Below are positions 36,991 to 46,173 of a DNA stretch of 64,000 bases, piece after piece. The stretch is from Clostridium thermopalmarium DSM 5974. GTDB taxonomy: Bacteria; Bacillota; Clostridia; Clostridiales; Clostridiaceae. The DNA lies in assembly GCF_002995795.1 (NCBI RefSeq), contig NZ_PVXN01000009.1, forward strand, positions 1-64,000. The letters run 5' to 3'. Both the position numbers and the translations under genes were made by a program. Within the stretch, counting starts at the first letter, position 1; the number at the start of each line of letters is the position of its first letter. A model generated the notes under the pieces. It worked only from the letters and a program-made list of their open reading frames with translations, was not told where the DNA came from and searched no databases.

Positions 36991-37042
36991 AGAAAATGAG
37001 AATAGGAGAGGTTAACTCACTATTCTCATTTTCTTTTTTTCT
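36991..37042. terminator. Bidirectional terminator between copZ and the flavin reductase gene
   Basis: AGAAAATGAGAATA pairs perfectly with TATTCTCATTTTCT, then a T run. The flavin reductase stop codon (37026-37028) is in the right arm, and the arm's T run gives that protein its RKKKKKRK tail. Confidence 0.88.
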
Positions 37043-37607
37043 TTTTCTTTCTCACTGAATATCCGAAGCTGCCTAAGGCGTTTTTAGAAAGACCAAAATA
37101 TTCTCCATGAGAATAGCAAATAAGTTCGGCCTTATCAAAATGAATTTTATCTTTTTCGTCTATAAGGTCTTCTTCAACATGGACAGATAAAACTTCAGCC
37201 AAAAATAAATCATGGGAGCCTAAAGGAATGACACTTTTTAGTTTGCATTCAAGACAAATGGGACACTCATCTATGTAGGGAACAGAAATATTTTCACTCT
37301 CTCTTAACGTAAAATTAAGTTTTTTTACTTTATCTAAATTTCTTCCAGACCTAACTCCACAAAAATCTACTGCTTTAACAAGATTTTTAGAAGGAAGATT
37401 AACTACAAATTCAGAGGTTTCTTTTATATATTCATAAGATAATCTTTCAGGTCTTATGGCAACACTTATCATTGAAGGTTTAGTACAAGCAGTTCCAATC
37501 CATCCTACGGTGAATACGTTAACTTTTCCTTCTTTGTTTTTAGAAGTTATAAGTACAGCTGGAACTGGATTCAGCATAGCACTACCTTTAAAAGTTTTTT
37601 TAGTCAT
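37026..37607 (-). CDS. Flavin reductase-family (flavoredoxin-like) protein
   Basis: 193 aa with the FMN-binding split barrel of the flavin reductase/flavoredoxin group: NPVPAVLITSKNKEGKVNVFTVGWIG near the start and SHDLFLAEVLSV later. Such proteins bind FMN and pass electrons. The C-terminal RKKKKKRK comes from the shared terminator sequence. AAGGAGAGATATA precedes the ATG. Partner unknown. Confidence 0.85.
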   Translation of the reverse strand: MTKKTFKGSAMLNPVPAVLITSKNKEGKVNVFTVGWIGTACTKPSMISVAIRPERLSYEYIKETSEFVVNLPSKNLVKAVDFCGVRSGRNLDKVKKLNFTLRESENISVPYIDECPICLECKLKSVIPLGSHDLFLAEVLSVHVEEDLIDEKDKIHFDKAELICYSHGEYFGLSKNALGSFGYSVRKKKKKRK

Positions 37608-37823
37608 TATATCTCTCCTTATACCTTATTATATATGCTATAATTAGTTGTATGAATAAAACAATTATAACAGCTAAAGTTTAAAGTACGCAATATTGTA
37701 CATTTATTATACATAATTTTTACTCAATTCCCTCAATGCCACTATATAAAAAAATGTTATTTGATACTATAATTAATTTATAAATTATCCATTAATTTAA
37801 TATGGGAGGGGGAGAGAGATGCT

Positions 37824-37934
37824 ATGGAGAAAAAAGAATTAGAATTATTAGAGAAAATTTTGAGAGAACTTCAAGATATAAAAGTGATAGTACAAGAAAA
37901 TTTAGAAGATAACAAAATAGAAGTTGAAGAATAA
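37824..37934 (+). CDS. Possible 36-aa acidic coiled-coil peptide
   Basis: ATG 37824 is preceded by GGGAGGGGGAGAG and encodes 36 residues beginning MEKKELELLEKILRELQDIK, with Leu/Ile at heptad spacing and an acidic end. It stands alone between two minus-strand genes. No homolog is recognised. The purine-rich site and the amphipathic helix make a real small gene plausible. Confidence 0.45.
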   Translation: MEKKELELLEKILRELQDIKVIVQENLEDNKIEVEE

Positions 37935-38017
37935 TATGCTTTCACCAATACATAGATTAAAAAGGCGAGTTATGAAAGTACTTGTTTTTTTTAATTTCTA
38001 AAGACGATAAAAATATA

Positions 38018-38049
38018 GAAGCAGTAGGAAGTAAGAATCCTACTGCTTC
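38018..38049 (-). terminator. Terminator of the endonuclease-IV-like gene
   Basis: GAAGCAGTAGGA and TCCTACTGCTTC pair perfectly over 12 bp just past the minus-strand stop; the tail is TATATTTTTA. Confidence 0.8.
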
Positions 38050-38053
38050 TACA

Positions 38054-38872
38054 TCAGAGTGATTCGTAGTAATTTTTAAGAAGTAACGCATCTTTTTCTA
38101 ATATAGGACTTTCGCATATAATACAACCCTTAATATCGAATTTGTGAAAAGCTTTAAGACAGTCTTTATAGTTGAAATCACTTTCCTCAAAAGGAAGATG
38201 ATTTTTTTCACCTTTAGCTCCATAATTGATTCCAGATATATGTATATGCATATCCTTTAGGCTTTTTTCTCCTAGTTCGTTTCCAACATAATCTAAAATT
38301 TTAGCAAAATCATCATAGGTTTTCAATGAACCGTTGTACCTAGCATGAAGATGAGAAAAGTCTATACATAATTTACATGTTGGTACAGATTTGCAAAGTG
38401 CTACATTTTCTTCTAGGGAACCAAATTGTGTCCCTTTTCCTGTAGTTTCAAGCCTATAGTCTACACCTAAGTCTGGTAATCTTAGAAGATTTTCTTTTAT
38501 AGTGTTAAAGGTCTCCTCCTTGCTATCCTTAAGATAAAATCCTGGATGGAAAATCAAACTTTTTCCTTCTACTTTTTTTAATCCTTCAGCTCCATTTATT
38601 ATCCTTTCAATGGACTTATCTATTTTTTCTTCTTCATCTGCATTTAAGTTAATAAAGTAAGAGCCATGAGCAGAAAGATAAAAATTATTCTTTATCTTAG
38701 CATCTAGAACTTGATTCTTATTTTTGTCAGTAATATTAACAGAACGAACAAAGGGAAGTTCCATTGCGTCCAAGCCTAATTCTTTTAAATATTCAATTCC
38801 AGATTTGTAAGTAAATTTTTTTGTACCATCACCATTAGGAAGACCTGATATTCCAAATAATAAAGCGTCCAT
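38054..38872 (-). CDS. Endonuclease IV-like TIM-barrel protein
   Basis: 272 aa. The metal-binding pattern of the AP endonuclease 2 family is present: His in LSAHGSYF, His in IFHPGFY, Glu in RLETTGKGTQFG, Asp and His in CIDFSHLHAR, His in MHIHISG and Glu in ICESP. Nfo cuts DNA at abasic sites using three zinc ions. The archaeal/clostridial branch is more divergent than E. coli Nfo, so the call is family level. ATG 38872 follows GGAGGTGCTTATA; TTG 38887 is less likely. Divergent from recJ. Confidence 0.82.
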   Translation of the reverse strand: MDALLFGISGLPNGDGTKKFTYKSGIEYLKELGLDAMELPFVRSVNITDKNKNQVLDAKIKNNFYLSAHGSYFINLNADEEEKIDKSIERIINGAEGLKKVEGKSLIFHPGFYLKDSKEETFNTIKENLLRLPDLGVDYRLETTGKGTQFGSLEENVALCKSVPTCKLCIDFSHLHARYNGSLKTYDDFAKILDYVGNELGEKSLKDMHIHISGINYGAKGEKNHLPFEESDFNYKDCLKAFHKFDIKGCIICESPILEKDALLLKNYYESL

Positions 38873-38944
38873 TATAAGCACCTCCAAAGAAGATTATACC
38901 ACAAAATCCATGGAAGCTATGATATAATAACCTGTGAGAAGGTG

Positions 38945-40717
38945 ATGAAGGTGAAAGCAGAATGGAGACTTAGAGTAACTAAATGCGATGTAAATAAACT
39001 AGCTAAGGAAGCTGGTGTAAGCAGTATAGTTGCCAAAATATTAGCAGGTAGAAAAATTCAAGATGCAGAAGAAGTAAAAAAGTTTATGAGTGCATCTTTA
39101 GATGATTTACATAATCCGTTTCTTATGAGTGATATGGATTTAGGTACAGATATAATATTAGATGCTGTAGATGAAGGTAAGAAAATTATTATTTATGGAG
39201 ATTATGACGCGGATGGAGTCACAAGTACAACTATTCTTTATAAGGGACTCTTAAATTTACATGCTAATGTAGAGTATTATATTCCAGATAGAGAGACTGA
39301 AGGATATGGAATGTCCAAAGATAGAATCAAAATATTAAAAGAAGAAGGAGCAGAGGTTATATTAACTTGTGATAATGGAATTAGTGCTGTAGAAGAGGTT
39401 AAGCTTGCAAAGAAGTTAGGAATGCAGGTAGTGGTTACGGACCATCACGAGTTGCCTTTTATAGAGACAGAAGAGGGAAGAGAGTATATTATGCCTGAGG
39501 CAGATGCTGTTATAAATCCCAAAAGGTATGATTGTTCTTATCCTTTTAAATTTTTATGTGGTGCAGGTATCGCCTTTAAGTTTATACAAGCTTTATATTT
39601 AAAATTAGGCTTAGATGAGAAAGAAGCTTATAAATTTATAGAAATAGCTGGGATAGGGACTATATGCGATGTTGTGGATTTAATAGGAGAAAATAGAATC
39701 ATAGCAAAAAATTCTTTAGAAATGATAAAAAATACTGAAAATCTTGGATTGAAAGCACTTATGGATGTTTTAGGTATAAAAGATAAAGAAATCAAATCTT
39801 ATAATATAGGTTTTATGATTGGTCCATGTATTAATGCTACAGGAAGATTAGATACAGCTTCTTTATCTGTAGAATTGTTTACCACAAATGATATACATAG
39901 AGCAAAAGAACTTGCTAATATTTTATACGAATTAAATAAGATAAGACAAGATATGACAATGAAAAATGTAGATGATATTGTACAGATTATACAAAATTCT
40001 GATTTGAAAAATGATAAGGTATTAGTCATATATAAAGAAGATATTCACGAGAGTATTGCAGGAATTGTTGCAGGAAAAATAAAAGAAAAATTTAATTTAC
40101 CAACTATAATATTAACAAAAGGAAAAGAAATGCCTAAGGGCTCTGGACGTTCAATAGAGGAGTACAATTTATTTGAGGAACTTTTAAAATGTAAAGATTT
40201 AATAGATAAGTTTGGAGGACATCCTATGGCTGCTGGACTATCTATTAAGAAAGAAAATATACCTATACTTAGAAAAAGACTAAATGAAAACTGTAAGCTC
40301 ACTAAGGAAGATATAACGCCTAAAATTAAAATAGACAAAAGAATTCCTTTAGGATTTGTTAATGAGGAATTAATCAATAGTTTAGAAGATTTAGAGCCAT
40401 TTGGAAAAGGAAATTCTGCACCTTTATTTGCTGAAAAAGGAATACTTATTTCAGAAATTAAATTTTTAGGGAAAGATCAAAACACACTAAAATTAAGTTG
40501 TTTCATTAACAATAAGGAAAAAATTGATGCTATAGCCTTTAATAGAGCAGATGAATTTAAAGAAATTATAAAAGAAAAATATGGTGATAAATTTGAGAAA
40601 ATAATAAGTAACCCATCAGGGTTAAAGTTAGATATAATTTTTTATCCTATCATAAATGAATTTAATGGATACAGAAATAAACAGCTTAGAATAAAGGATT
40701 TTAGACTTTCATTATAA
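38945..40717 (+). CDS. recJ: Single-strand DNA exonuclease RecJ
   Basis: 590 aa. The DHH phosphoesterase core has YGDYDADGVTSTT and VVVTDHHELP, CDNGISA between them, and the DHHA1 domain has GSGRS and KFGGHPMAAGLS. An OB-fold ends the protein. It degrades single-stranded DNA 5' to 3' in repair. Start choice is between ATG 38945, GTG 38942 and GTG 38951, all near GAGAAGGTG. Confidence 0.9.
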   Translation: MKVKAEWRLRVTKCDVNKLAKEAGVSSIVAKILAGRKIQDAEEVKKFMSASLDDLHNPFLMSDMDLGTDIILDAVDEGKKIIIYGDYDADGVTSTTILYKGLLNLHANVEYYIPDRETEGYGMSKDRIKILKEEGAEVILTCDNGISAVEEVKLAKKLGMQVVVTDHHELPFIETEEGREYIMPEADAVINPKRYDCSYPFKFLCGAGIAFKFIQALYLKLGLDEKEAYKFIEIAGIGTICDVVDLIGENRIIAKNSLEMIKNTENLGLKALMDVLGIKDKEIKSYNIGFMIGPCINATGRLDTASLSVELFTTNDIHRAKELANILYELNKIRQDMTMKNVDDIVQIIQNSDLKNDKVLVIYKEDIHESIAGIVAGKIKEKFNLPTIILTKGKEMPKGSGRSIEEYNLFEELLKCKDLIDKFGGHPMAAGLSIKKENIPILRKRLNENCKLTKEDITPKIKIDKRIPLGFVNEELINSLEDLEPFGKGNSAPLFAEKGILISEIKFLGKDQNTLKLSCFINNKEKIDAIAFNRADEFKEIIKEKYGDKFEKIISNPSGLKLDIIFYPIINEFNGYRNKQLRIKDFRLSL

Positions 40718-40729
40718 AGTAAAACTCTT

Positions 40730-40757
40730 CGTTTAAAATTTTGCGAAGAGTTTTTAT
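40730..40757 (+). terminator. Terminator of recJ
   Basis: AAACTCTTCG pairs with CGAAGAGTTT and is followed by T's. Confidence 0.85.
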
Positions 40758-40850
40758 TTGTGGTGAAAACTTAATGGAAAAAGAAGGAAAAAAGCTTGGC
40801 ATATAGAATACATTTATATGTTAGATATTATCTTTGGAGGTAAATTGAAT

Positions 40851-42461
40851 ATGTATGAAATATATGACGAACTACCTTTTGGTGTAATAATTTTCAGTGG
40901 ACTAGACCTCTCTATTCAATATATAAACTCTGCATTTTTAAAAATATTTGAATTTCAAGATGAAGAACTTGAAAAATCTATGGAAAATAACTCAAGTTTT
41001 AATAGAATAAAAAACATTTTAAAAGGATGTTTTGAAAATAAAGTTAGTAAAAAATTAAGAAAGGTAAATATAGTTCCTGGTAAATACTTAGATTTTTTTA
41101 TAAACGCAAAAGAGGAGACTTTAGAAATATACACATATGATGTTACAGATTATATTAATGAAGAAAATAAAATAAAAGCAGAAAGAGATAAGTTTCTGAA
41201 TATTTGGTCTGAAACTAAAACTAAGTGTGATATTTTAGAAAGATTAAGAATTAAGGAAAAAGAATATATACTACACTTAAAAAATGTAATTCACAATATG
41301 TCAGAAGGATTAATAGTTTTTGATAGTTATGGAAATTTAGATTTTTATAATAGATCAGTTTTTGATATGGGCAATTTGACTCTAAATCAAATAGAAAATG
41401 TCCAAGACTTTTTTAAATATATAGATGAAAACAACTTTCAAGATACCAAAAAAAGTTTACAAGAATTATATAATACACATTCCTTGAATTTAAATCCTAT
41501 ACATAATTTTATAATAAAGCTAAGAGATAAATTGAAAAATGATTTTAAGTATATAGAATTAAATTGGAACTTAGTGTTGGATGAAAATAAAAGGGTTGTA
41601 AATACAATAATAACTATGAAAGATGTAACTGAATTAAAAAATAATGAAATAAAGTTAGAAATACAAACAAAGGAATTAGAAAAGATGTCTAAAAGCAAAG
41701 ATGAATTTTTTAATATGATTTCTCATGAACTAAGAACTCCTCTTACTATAATTCAAAGTTCTGTTCAATTAGCTAATGATATTTATAGAAAAGAGATTAG
41801 TTCAAATATAGAGAAAATATTATCTAAAGTTAATCAAAATTGTAGAATATTATTAAAGCTTATAAATAATATATTAGATATTTCTAAAGCAGAAGCCGGA
41901 TTTTTGAATATAGACAATTCTTTTTTTGATGTGGTTTCTGTAACTGAAAACTTAATAGATTCTGCAAATTTTTATGCTAAAAGCAAAGGAGTAAATTTAA
42001 TTTTTGATACTACAAAAGAGGAAGCTGTAGTAAATTTAGATAAGGACAAATATGAAAAAATTATATTAAATCTATTGTCTAATGCTATTAAATTTACTCC
42101 TAAAGGTAAAAGTGTAATGATTACTACTATTATTGAGGAAAATTATATAAAGGTTAAGGTCAAGGATGAAGGGATAGGGATTCCAAAAGAAAAATTAGAA
42201 AATATATTTGATAGATTTGTGCAAGTACCAAATCCTCTTTCGAATAATTCTCAAGGTACAGGTCTTGGATTATCTCTTGTAAAAAAGTTTGTTGAACTTA
42301 TGAAGGGAGATATAAAAGTAAAAAGCAAATTAGGTGAAGGAACTGAATTTATTGTTATATTTAATGTCAAGCATAAAAATTGGCAAAATGAGAGATGTCC
42401 TTACAGGCAAGAATCTAATATAAATAATAAGGTAGATTTGGAGTTCTCAGATATTAATTAA
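40851..42461 (+). CDS. Cytosolic PAS-domain histidine kinase
   Basis: 536 aa without membrane helices. An N-terminal PAS-like domain spans about 1-105, a coiled coil follows, and a second PAS domain about 145-265 (IVFDSYGNLDFYNRS). HisKA has His292 in NMISHELRTP, and the ATPase domain carries NLLSNAIKFTPKG, DEGIGIP and GTGLGLSL. It would sense an internal signal and phosphorylate a response regulator, but none is adjacent, so it is an orphan kinase. In clostridia orphan kinases often feed Spo0A, which is possible here but unproven. ATG 40851 follows TGGAGGTAAATTGAAT. Confidence 0.87.
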   Translation: MYEIYDELPFGVIIFSGLDLSIQYINSAFLKIFEFQDEELEKSMENNSSFNRIKNILKGCFENKVSKKLRKVNIVPGKYLDFFINAKEETLEIYTYDVTDYINEENKIKAERDKFLNIWSETKTKCDILERLRIKEKEYILHLKNVIHNMSEGLIVFDSYGNLDFYNRSVFDMGNLTLNQIENVQDFFKYIDENNFQDTKKSLQELYNTHSLNLNPIHNFIIKLRDKLKNDFKYIELNWNLVLDENKRVVNTIITMKDVTELKNNEIKLEIQTKELEKMSKSKDEFFNMISHELRTPLTIIQSSVQLANDIYRKEISSNIEKILSKVNQNCRILLKLINNILDISKAEAGFLNIDNSFFDVVSVTENLIDSANFYAKSKGVNLIFDTTKEEAVVNLDKDKYEKIILNLLSNAIKFTPKGKSVMITTIIEENYIKVKVKDEGIGIPKEKLENIFDRFVQVPNPLSNNSQGTGLGLSLVKKFVELMKGDIKVKSKLGEGTEFIVIFNVKHKNWQNERCPYRQESNINNKVDLEFSDIN

Positions 42462-42463
42462 AG

Positions 42464-42490
42464 AGGATAGGCAGATTTTCTACCTATCCT
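42464..42490. terminator. Terminator between the PAS kinase and SASP genes
   Basis: AGGATAGG pairs with CCTATCCT, flanked by A/T-rich sequence, between convergent genes. Confidence 0.75.
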
Positions 42491-42520
42491 TAATTGTAAT
42501 ACATTCTATTTTCTATTTAA

Positions 42521-42718
42521 TTATTGTAGATTGTTTCTTTCATAATGTTCTATCATAGTTTTAACCATTTGTCCGCCAATTGAACCTGCCTGTCTTGCAG
42601 TTAAATCTCCATTATAACCATTCTTTAAAGGAACTCCCACTGCATTAGCAGCTTCCATTTTAAATCTATTTAATCCTTCTCTAGCTTCAGGTACTAAAGC
42701 TCTATTATTTCTTGCCAT
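42521..42718 (-). CDS. Alpha/beta-type small acid-soluble spore protein
   Basis: 65 aa, the standard size. It has the germination-protease site KMEAANAVGV and the DNA-binding stretch GYNGDLTARQAGSIGGQMVKTMIE. These proteins coat spore DNA and protect it from UV and heat, then feed amino acids to the germinating cell. It shows the organism makes endospores. AAAGGAGGAATTTAAA precedes the ATG. Confidence 0.95.
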   Translation of the reverse strand: MARNNRALVPEAREGLNRFKMEAANAVGVPLKNGYNGDLTARQAGSIGGQMVKTMIEHYERNNLQ

Positions 42719-42804
42719 TTTAAATTCCTCCTTTTTTATATGGCTTATTTGTGTTACATTAGTATCTTAACCTTTTTTAAGAATAATATATTAGTAGGTT
42801 AGAG

Positions 42805-42824
42805 GTACAAGTTCAAGTTTGTAC
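42805..42824. repeat. Short dyad upstream of murG
   Basis: GTACAA and TTGTAC flank an 8-base centre. The right half extends to CAAGTTTGTACTT, which also occurs at 21794-21806 upstream of the MATE gene. An operator is possible. The rest of the 42719-43000 gap shows nothing else I can name. Confidence 0.35.
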
Positions 42825-43000
42825 TTATAATAGAAAAAAGGAGGTTGGTTGTAATTTTTTTGTTGACAACCTATAATCTATAATAGAAAATTAATAAGGA
42901 AAGTTTTAAAATTAAATATATTAAATTTATTATTTTGAAATTTATTGATTTTGAAATATAATTTTTTATGTTTTTTAGTAATGAGTTAGGAGATGATCTC

Positions 43001-44071
43001 GTGAAAAAATATAAAGTTATTATGACTGGAGGAGGTTCTGCTGGTCACGTTACTCCTAATCTGGCGCTTATACCTAAGCTTTTAGAATTGGGATATGAAA
43101 TCCAATATATAGGGACGGAGAAGGGAATAGAAAGAAAAATTATACAAGAAGAAGGATTGAAATACCATATAATTTCAAGTGGAAAGTTAAGAAGATATAT
43201 GGATCTAAAAAATCTTTCAGATCCATTTAGGGTATTAAAGGGGGTTTTTCAAGCTTTTAATATAATAAGACATGAGAAGCCCAATGTAGTATTTTCAAAA
43301 GGAGGATTTGTATCTGTTCCAGTAGTAATTGGAGCTTATTTGAATAGAGTACCGGTAATTATCCATGAATCAGATATTACGCCAGGGCTTGCAAATAAAA
43401 TATCAGTTCCTTTTTCTACAAAGGTTTGTGTAACCTTTCCTGAATCAATAAAACATATTAAAGGTAATAAAGGAGTTGTTACAGGTACTCCCATAAGGGA
43501 AGAAATTCTTAAGGGAAGTAAATTAAAGGGAAGACAAATATGTGGGTTTCATGACGAAAAACCTATTCTTATGATAATAGGAGGCAGTCTTGGTTCTAAA
43601 ATTATTAATGATGCTGTAAGAAAAAAGATTAATGTATTTTTAAAACAATACAATATAATTCATATATGTGGAAAAGGTAATTTAGACGACAGCCTTTGTT
43701 CCAAAAAAGGTTATAAACAATTTGAGTATGTAAGTGAAGAATTACCTCATTTAATGGCTGCAGCAGACATATTTATATCAAGAGCGGGTGCCAATGTAAT
43801 TTTTGAATTGTTAGCACTTAAAAAGCCTAATTTGCTTATACCATTATCTGCAAAAGCTAGCAGAGGAGATCAAATATTAAATGCTAGATCTTTTGAGAAA
43901 AGTGGATATAGTATGGTGCTTGAAGAGGAAAATCTCACAGGAGATTCCCTCATAGAAAGTGTAGATAAATTGCTTAAAGAAAAAGATATATATATTAAGA
44001 ATATGAATAAAAGTTCTGTAAAAAATGGAGTAGATGAAATAATAAATTTGATAAAACAATATACAATTTAA
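43001..44071 (+). CDS. murG: UDP-GlcNAc:lipid I GlcNAc transferase
   Basis: 356 aa. The N-terminal acceptor loop [14 protein letters not shown], the KGGFVSVP stretch, [13 protein letters not shown] and the donor-site [23 protein letters not shown] are typical of MurG. It completes lipid II at the inner membrane face for peptidoglycan. I chose GTG 43001 because TTAGGAGATG precedes it and the protein then starts in the usual place. It lies outside any mur/fts cluster, so a spore-related or duplicate copy is possible. Confidence 0.9.
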   Translation: MKKYKVIMTGGGSAGHVTPNLALIPKLLELGYEIQYIGTEKGIERKIIQEEGLKYHIISSGKLRRYMDLKNLSDPFRVLKGVFQAFNIIRHEKPNVVFSKGGFVSVPVVIGAYLNRVPVIIHESDITPGLANKISVPFSTKVCVTFPESIKHIKGNKGVVTGTPIREEILKGSKLKGRQICGFHDEKPILMIIGGSLGSKIINDAVRKKINVFLKQYNIIHICGKGNLDDSLCSKKGYKQFEYVSEELPHLMAAADIFISRAGANVIFELLALKKPNLLIPLSAKASRGDQILNARSFEKSGYSMVLEEENLTGDSLIESVDKLLKEKDIYIKNMNKSSVKNGVDEIINLIKQYTI

Positions 44072-44079
44072 TATTTATA

Positions 44080-44128
44080 AGAAAAAGCTAAAAATAAGAT
44101 TTCGCTTTTCTTATTTTTAGCTTTTTCT
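44080..44128. terminator. Bidirectional terminator between murG and the DUF1836 gene
   Basis: AGAAAAAGCTAAAAATAAG pairs perfectly over 19 bp with its reverse complement downstream. Confidence 0.85.
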
Positions 44129-44144
44129 ATATTTATAATATAAC

Positions 44145-44747
44145 TTATTTAAAGTCAGAGTTTGCAAAAAAATCATCAATAATCTTTTCTGCTAAGCGTT
44201 TTAAAATATTTGCCTCATTTATTAAGGCTAATACTGTAATAAGCATTTTTTCAGATTTCATATTTGATGAATTTAATTCTTGAGTATTATTATGGATAAT
44301 ATCCATTTTTTCAGATAGACTTTCATATATTTTGTCTGTTTGGTCTTTTTTTATATTTAAGAAAGACTGGTATATTTTTTGAATTTCTAAGTGTGCATTT
44401 TCATCAGATTCTAAGGTTTCAATTACATCTTTAAATAACAAATAAATATCGCTAATAGACAGACTTTGTTTTAAATAATATATAAGAATAAGCAAAATAA
44501 TATGGGTTTTACTATATTTTTTTTTATTAGGAGGTATAAGTATTTTTGCTTTAGTGTAATTATTTATCATTGTTTTTGTAAGTATTTTATCATTATCATT
44601 TCTCTTTGAATGAGATAATTTGTCATTAAAAAGGGTTATAACTTGATCCATATATAAATCCAAATCTGGAATATCTGAAAGTCGGATATTTTCATATAAA
44701 AATATTTTTTCTAATAGTGAGTTTATTTCTTTTTTATCTAATTCCAT
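44145..44747 (-). CDS. DUF1836 protein
   Basis: 200 aa, uncharacterised DUF1836 family common in Firmicutes. ILTKTMINNYTKAKILIPPNKKKYSKTHIILLILIYYLKQSLSISDI resembles a MerR-like winged helix, so DNA binding is possible. ATG 44747 follows GGGAGTGCTTGAA; TTG 44762 is less likely. Confidence 0.78.
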   Translation of the reverse strand: MELDKKEINSLLEKIFLYENIRLSDIPDLDLYMDQVITLFNDKLSHSKRNDNDKILTKTMINNYTKAKILIPPNKKKYSKTHIILLILIYYLKQSLSISDIYLLFKDVIETLESDENAHLEIQKIYQSFLNIKKDQTDKIYESLSEKMDIIHNNTQELNSSNMKSEKMLITVLALINEANILKRLAEKIIDDFFANSDFK

Positions 44748-45065
44748 TTCAAGCACTCCCAACCATATAATTAATTAAAATTCTAACATAAGTATACTAC
44801 CATTTCAATATGAAGTATTTAAGACTACATATGAAAATATTAGTGATATAAAAGAATAAATAGATAATAGAAGTAAAATTAGTATTAATCCATAAAGTTC
44901 TAATAATATAATAAGAATTTGGTGAAAATAACTAGATATAAAGGTTATAATTCATGAGATATTGTGATAAAATAACAATACAAGATGATTTAGTATTAAA
45001 AACTACGTTATATATTTTTGATTGCAATAAAATAAATATACATATTATGAAATGGAGTGATAGGA
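44748..45065. other. Intergenic region, no gene seen
   Basis: Very AT-rich gap between divergent DUF1836 and hemolysin III genes. It should hold both promoters; I see no ORF, structured RNA or repeat that I can support. Confidence 0.5.
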
Positions 45066-45716
45066 ATGATTAATAAATTTAGAGAACCAGTTAGTGGATT
45101 AACGCATTTATTTGGAGCGGTAGCGTCCATTTTTGGAATGGTTTCACTTATAAAATATGAAGCTACAATTCCAAGTGCTACACCTTTGGCTTTTCTGGCA
45201 GTAACTATGTTTGGGTTGAGTCTGATACTTCTTTATACAGCTAGTACAGTATATCATTTAATAAAGTCTTCTGATAAAGTTATTAAGACATTAAGGAAAC
45301 TTGACCATTCTATGATTTACATTTTGATAGCCGGAACCTATACACCTATATGCTTAATATCTTTACATGGGTATTTAAGATGGGGAATGTTCATAGGTAT
45401 ATGGAGCTCTGCATTGTTAGGAATAGCATTTAAAATGATATGGTTTAATGCCCCAAGATGGCTATCAACCTTGTTTTATATATTATTGGGCTGGCTTGCA
45501 GTATTTATTGTTTCACCTCTTTCGAAAGCTATGGCAGTACAAGGACTTGTCTATCTGTTTTTGGGAGGAATATTTTATACTATAGGTGCATTAATATACG
45601 CTACAAAGTGGCCTAAATTTAAATCAAAACTTTTTGGCTTTCATGAAATATTTCATTTATTTGTTCTAGCAGGAAGCTTTTGTCATTACTTCATGGTATT
45701 TAGATATGTTTTATAA
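45066..45716 (+). CDS. Hemolysin III family (PAQR-like) membrane protein
   Basis: 216 aa with seven membrane helices. The motifs EPVSGLTHLFGAV, LRKLDHSMIYILIAGTYTP and FHEIFHLFVLAGSFCHYF carry the conserved Ser/His/Asp cluster that binds zinc in PAQR/HlyIII proteins. Despite the name, its cellular role is unknown; a membrane hydrolase activity has been suggested for relatives. ATG 45066 follows ATGGAGTGATAGG. Confidence 0.88.
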   Translation: MINKFREPVSGLTHLFGAVASIFGMVSLIKYEATIPSATPLAFLAVTMFGLSLILLYTASTVYHLIKSSDKVIKTLRKLDHSMIYILIAGTYTPICLISLHGYLRWGMFIGIWSSALLGIAFKMIWFNAPRWLSTLFYILLGWLAVFIVSPLSKAMAVQGLVYLFLGGIFYTIGALIYATKWPKFKSKLFGFHEIFHLFVLAGSFCHYFMVFRYVL

Positions 45717-45801
45717 GAGGGCAGTTTCATTACTGATTTTTTTATATTACAATATTATTTTGACATATAATGAAAAAATAGAATGAAAGAAGTGAATTAT
45801 T

Positions 45802-46149
45802 ATGGATAAATTAAATTCTATAGAAGAAGTAAGAAGTTTTATAAAGGAGAATTCATTAGCTTTATTATATATTTCAACGGGAAGTTGTGCAGTATGTCAT
45901 GCGTTATTGCCTAAAGTGAAGGAAATGTTACTCAGATATCCTAATATAATTTTCAGGAGAATAGACATAGATGAGATTACAGAAGCTTGTGGGGAATTCT
46001 CTGTGTTTACAGTACCAGCAATAATTTTTTATATTGAAAGCAAAGAAGTTATTAGAAAAGCTAGATTTATAAGTATAAATGAACTCGAAAGCAGTATAAG
46101 AAGATATTATTATATGCTAAATGAAGGCGTCTATGGCGCCTTCATTTAA
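45802..46149 (+). CDS. Thioredoxin-like protein
   Basis: 115 aa with the redox motif CAVC in STGSCAVCHALLPKVKEML (Cys28/Cys31 region) and the cis-proline in VFTVPAII. The fold suits thiol-disulfide exchange. The motif is not the standard CGPC, so its partner probably differs from general thioredoxin. It stands alone; AAAGAAGTG precedes ATG 45802. Confidence 0.87.
   Translation: MDKLNSIEEVRSFIKENSLALLYISTGSCAVCHALLPKVKEMLLRYPNIIFRRIDIDEITEACGEFSVFTVPAIIFYIESKEVIRKARFISINELESSIRRYYYMLNEGVYGAFI
46119..46147 (+). terminator. Terminator overlapping the thioredoxin-like gene end
   Basis: AAATGAAGGCG pairs with CGCCTTCATTT across the last codons. Confidence 0.75.
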
Positions 46150-46173
46150 TAAAAATGCTGCACATTTTTATTA
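46147..46173 (-). terminator. Terminator for truA
   Basis: TAATAAAAATG-CTGCA-CATTTTTATTA is a perfect 11-bp stem touching the truA stop codon (46171-46173). It adjoins the hairpin of the facing gene, so the two convergent genes have separate back-to-back hairpins. Confidence 0.7.

Noticed and set aside
42720-42760. SigG promoter upstream of the SASP gene
   Set aside because: A CATATAA-like element lies too close to the ribosome binding site to be a -10; no convincing pair was found by eye.
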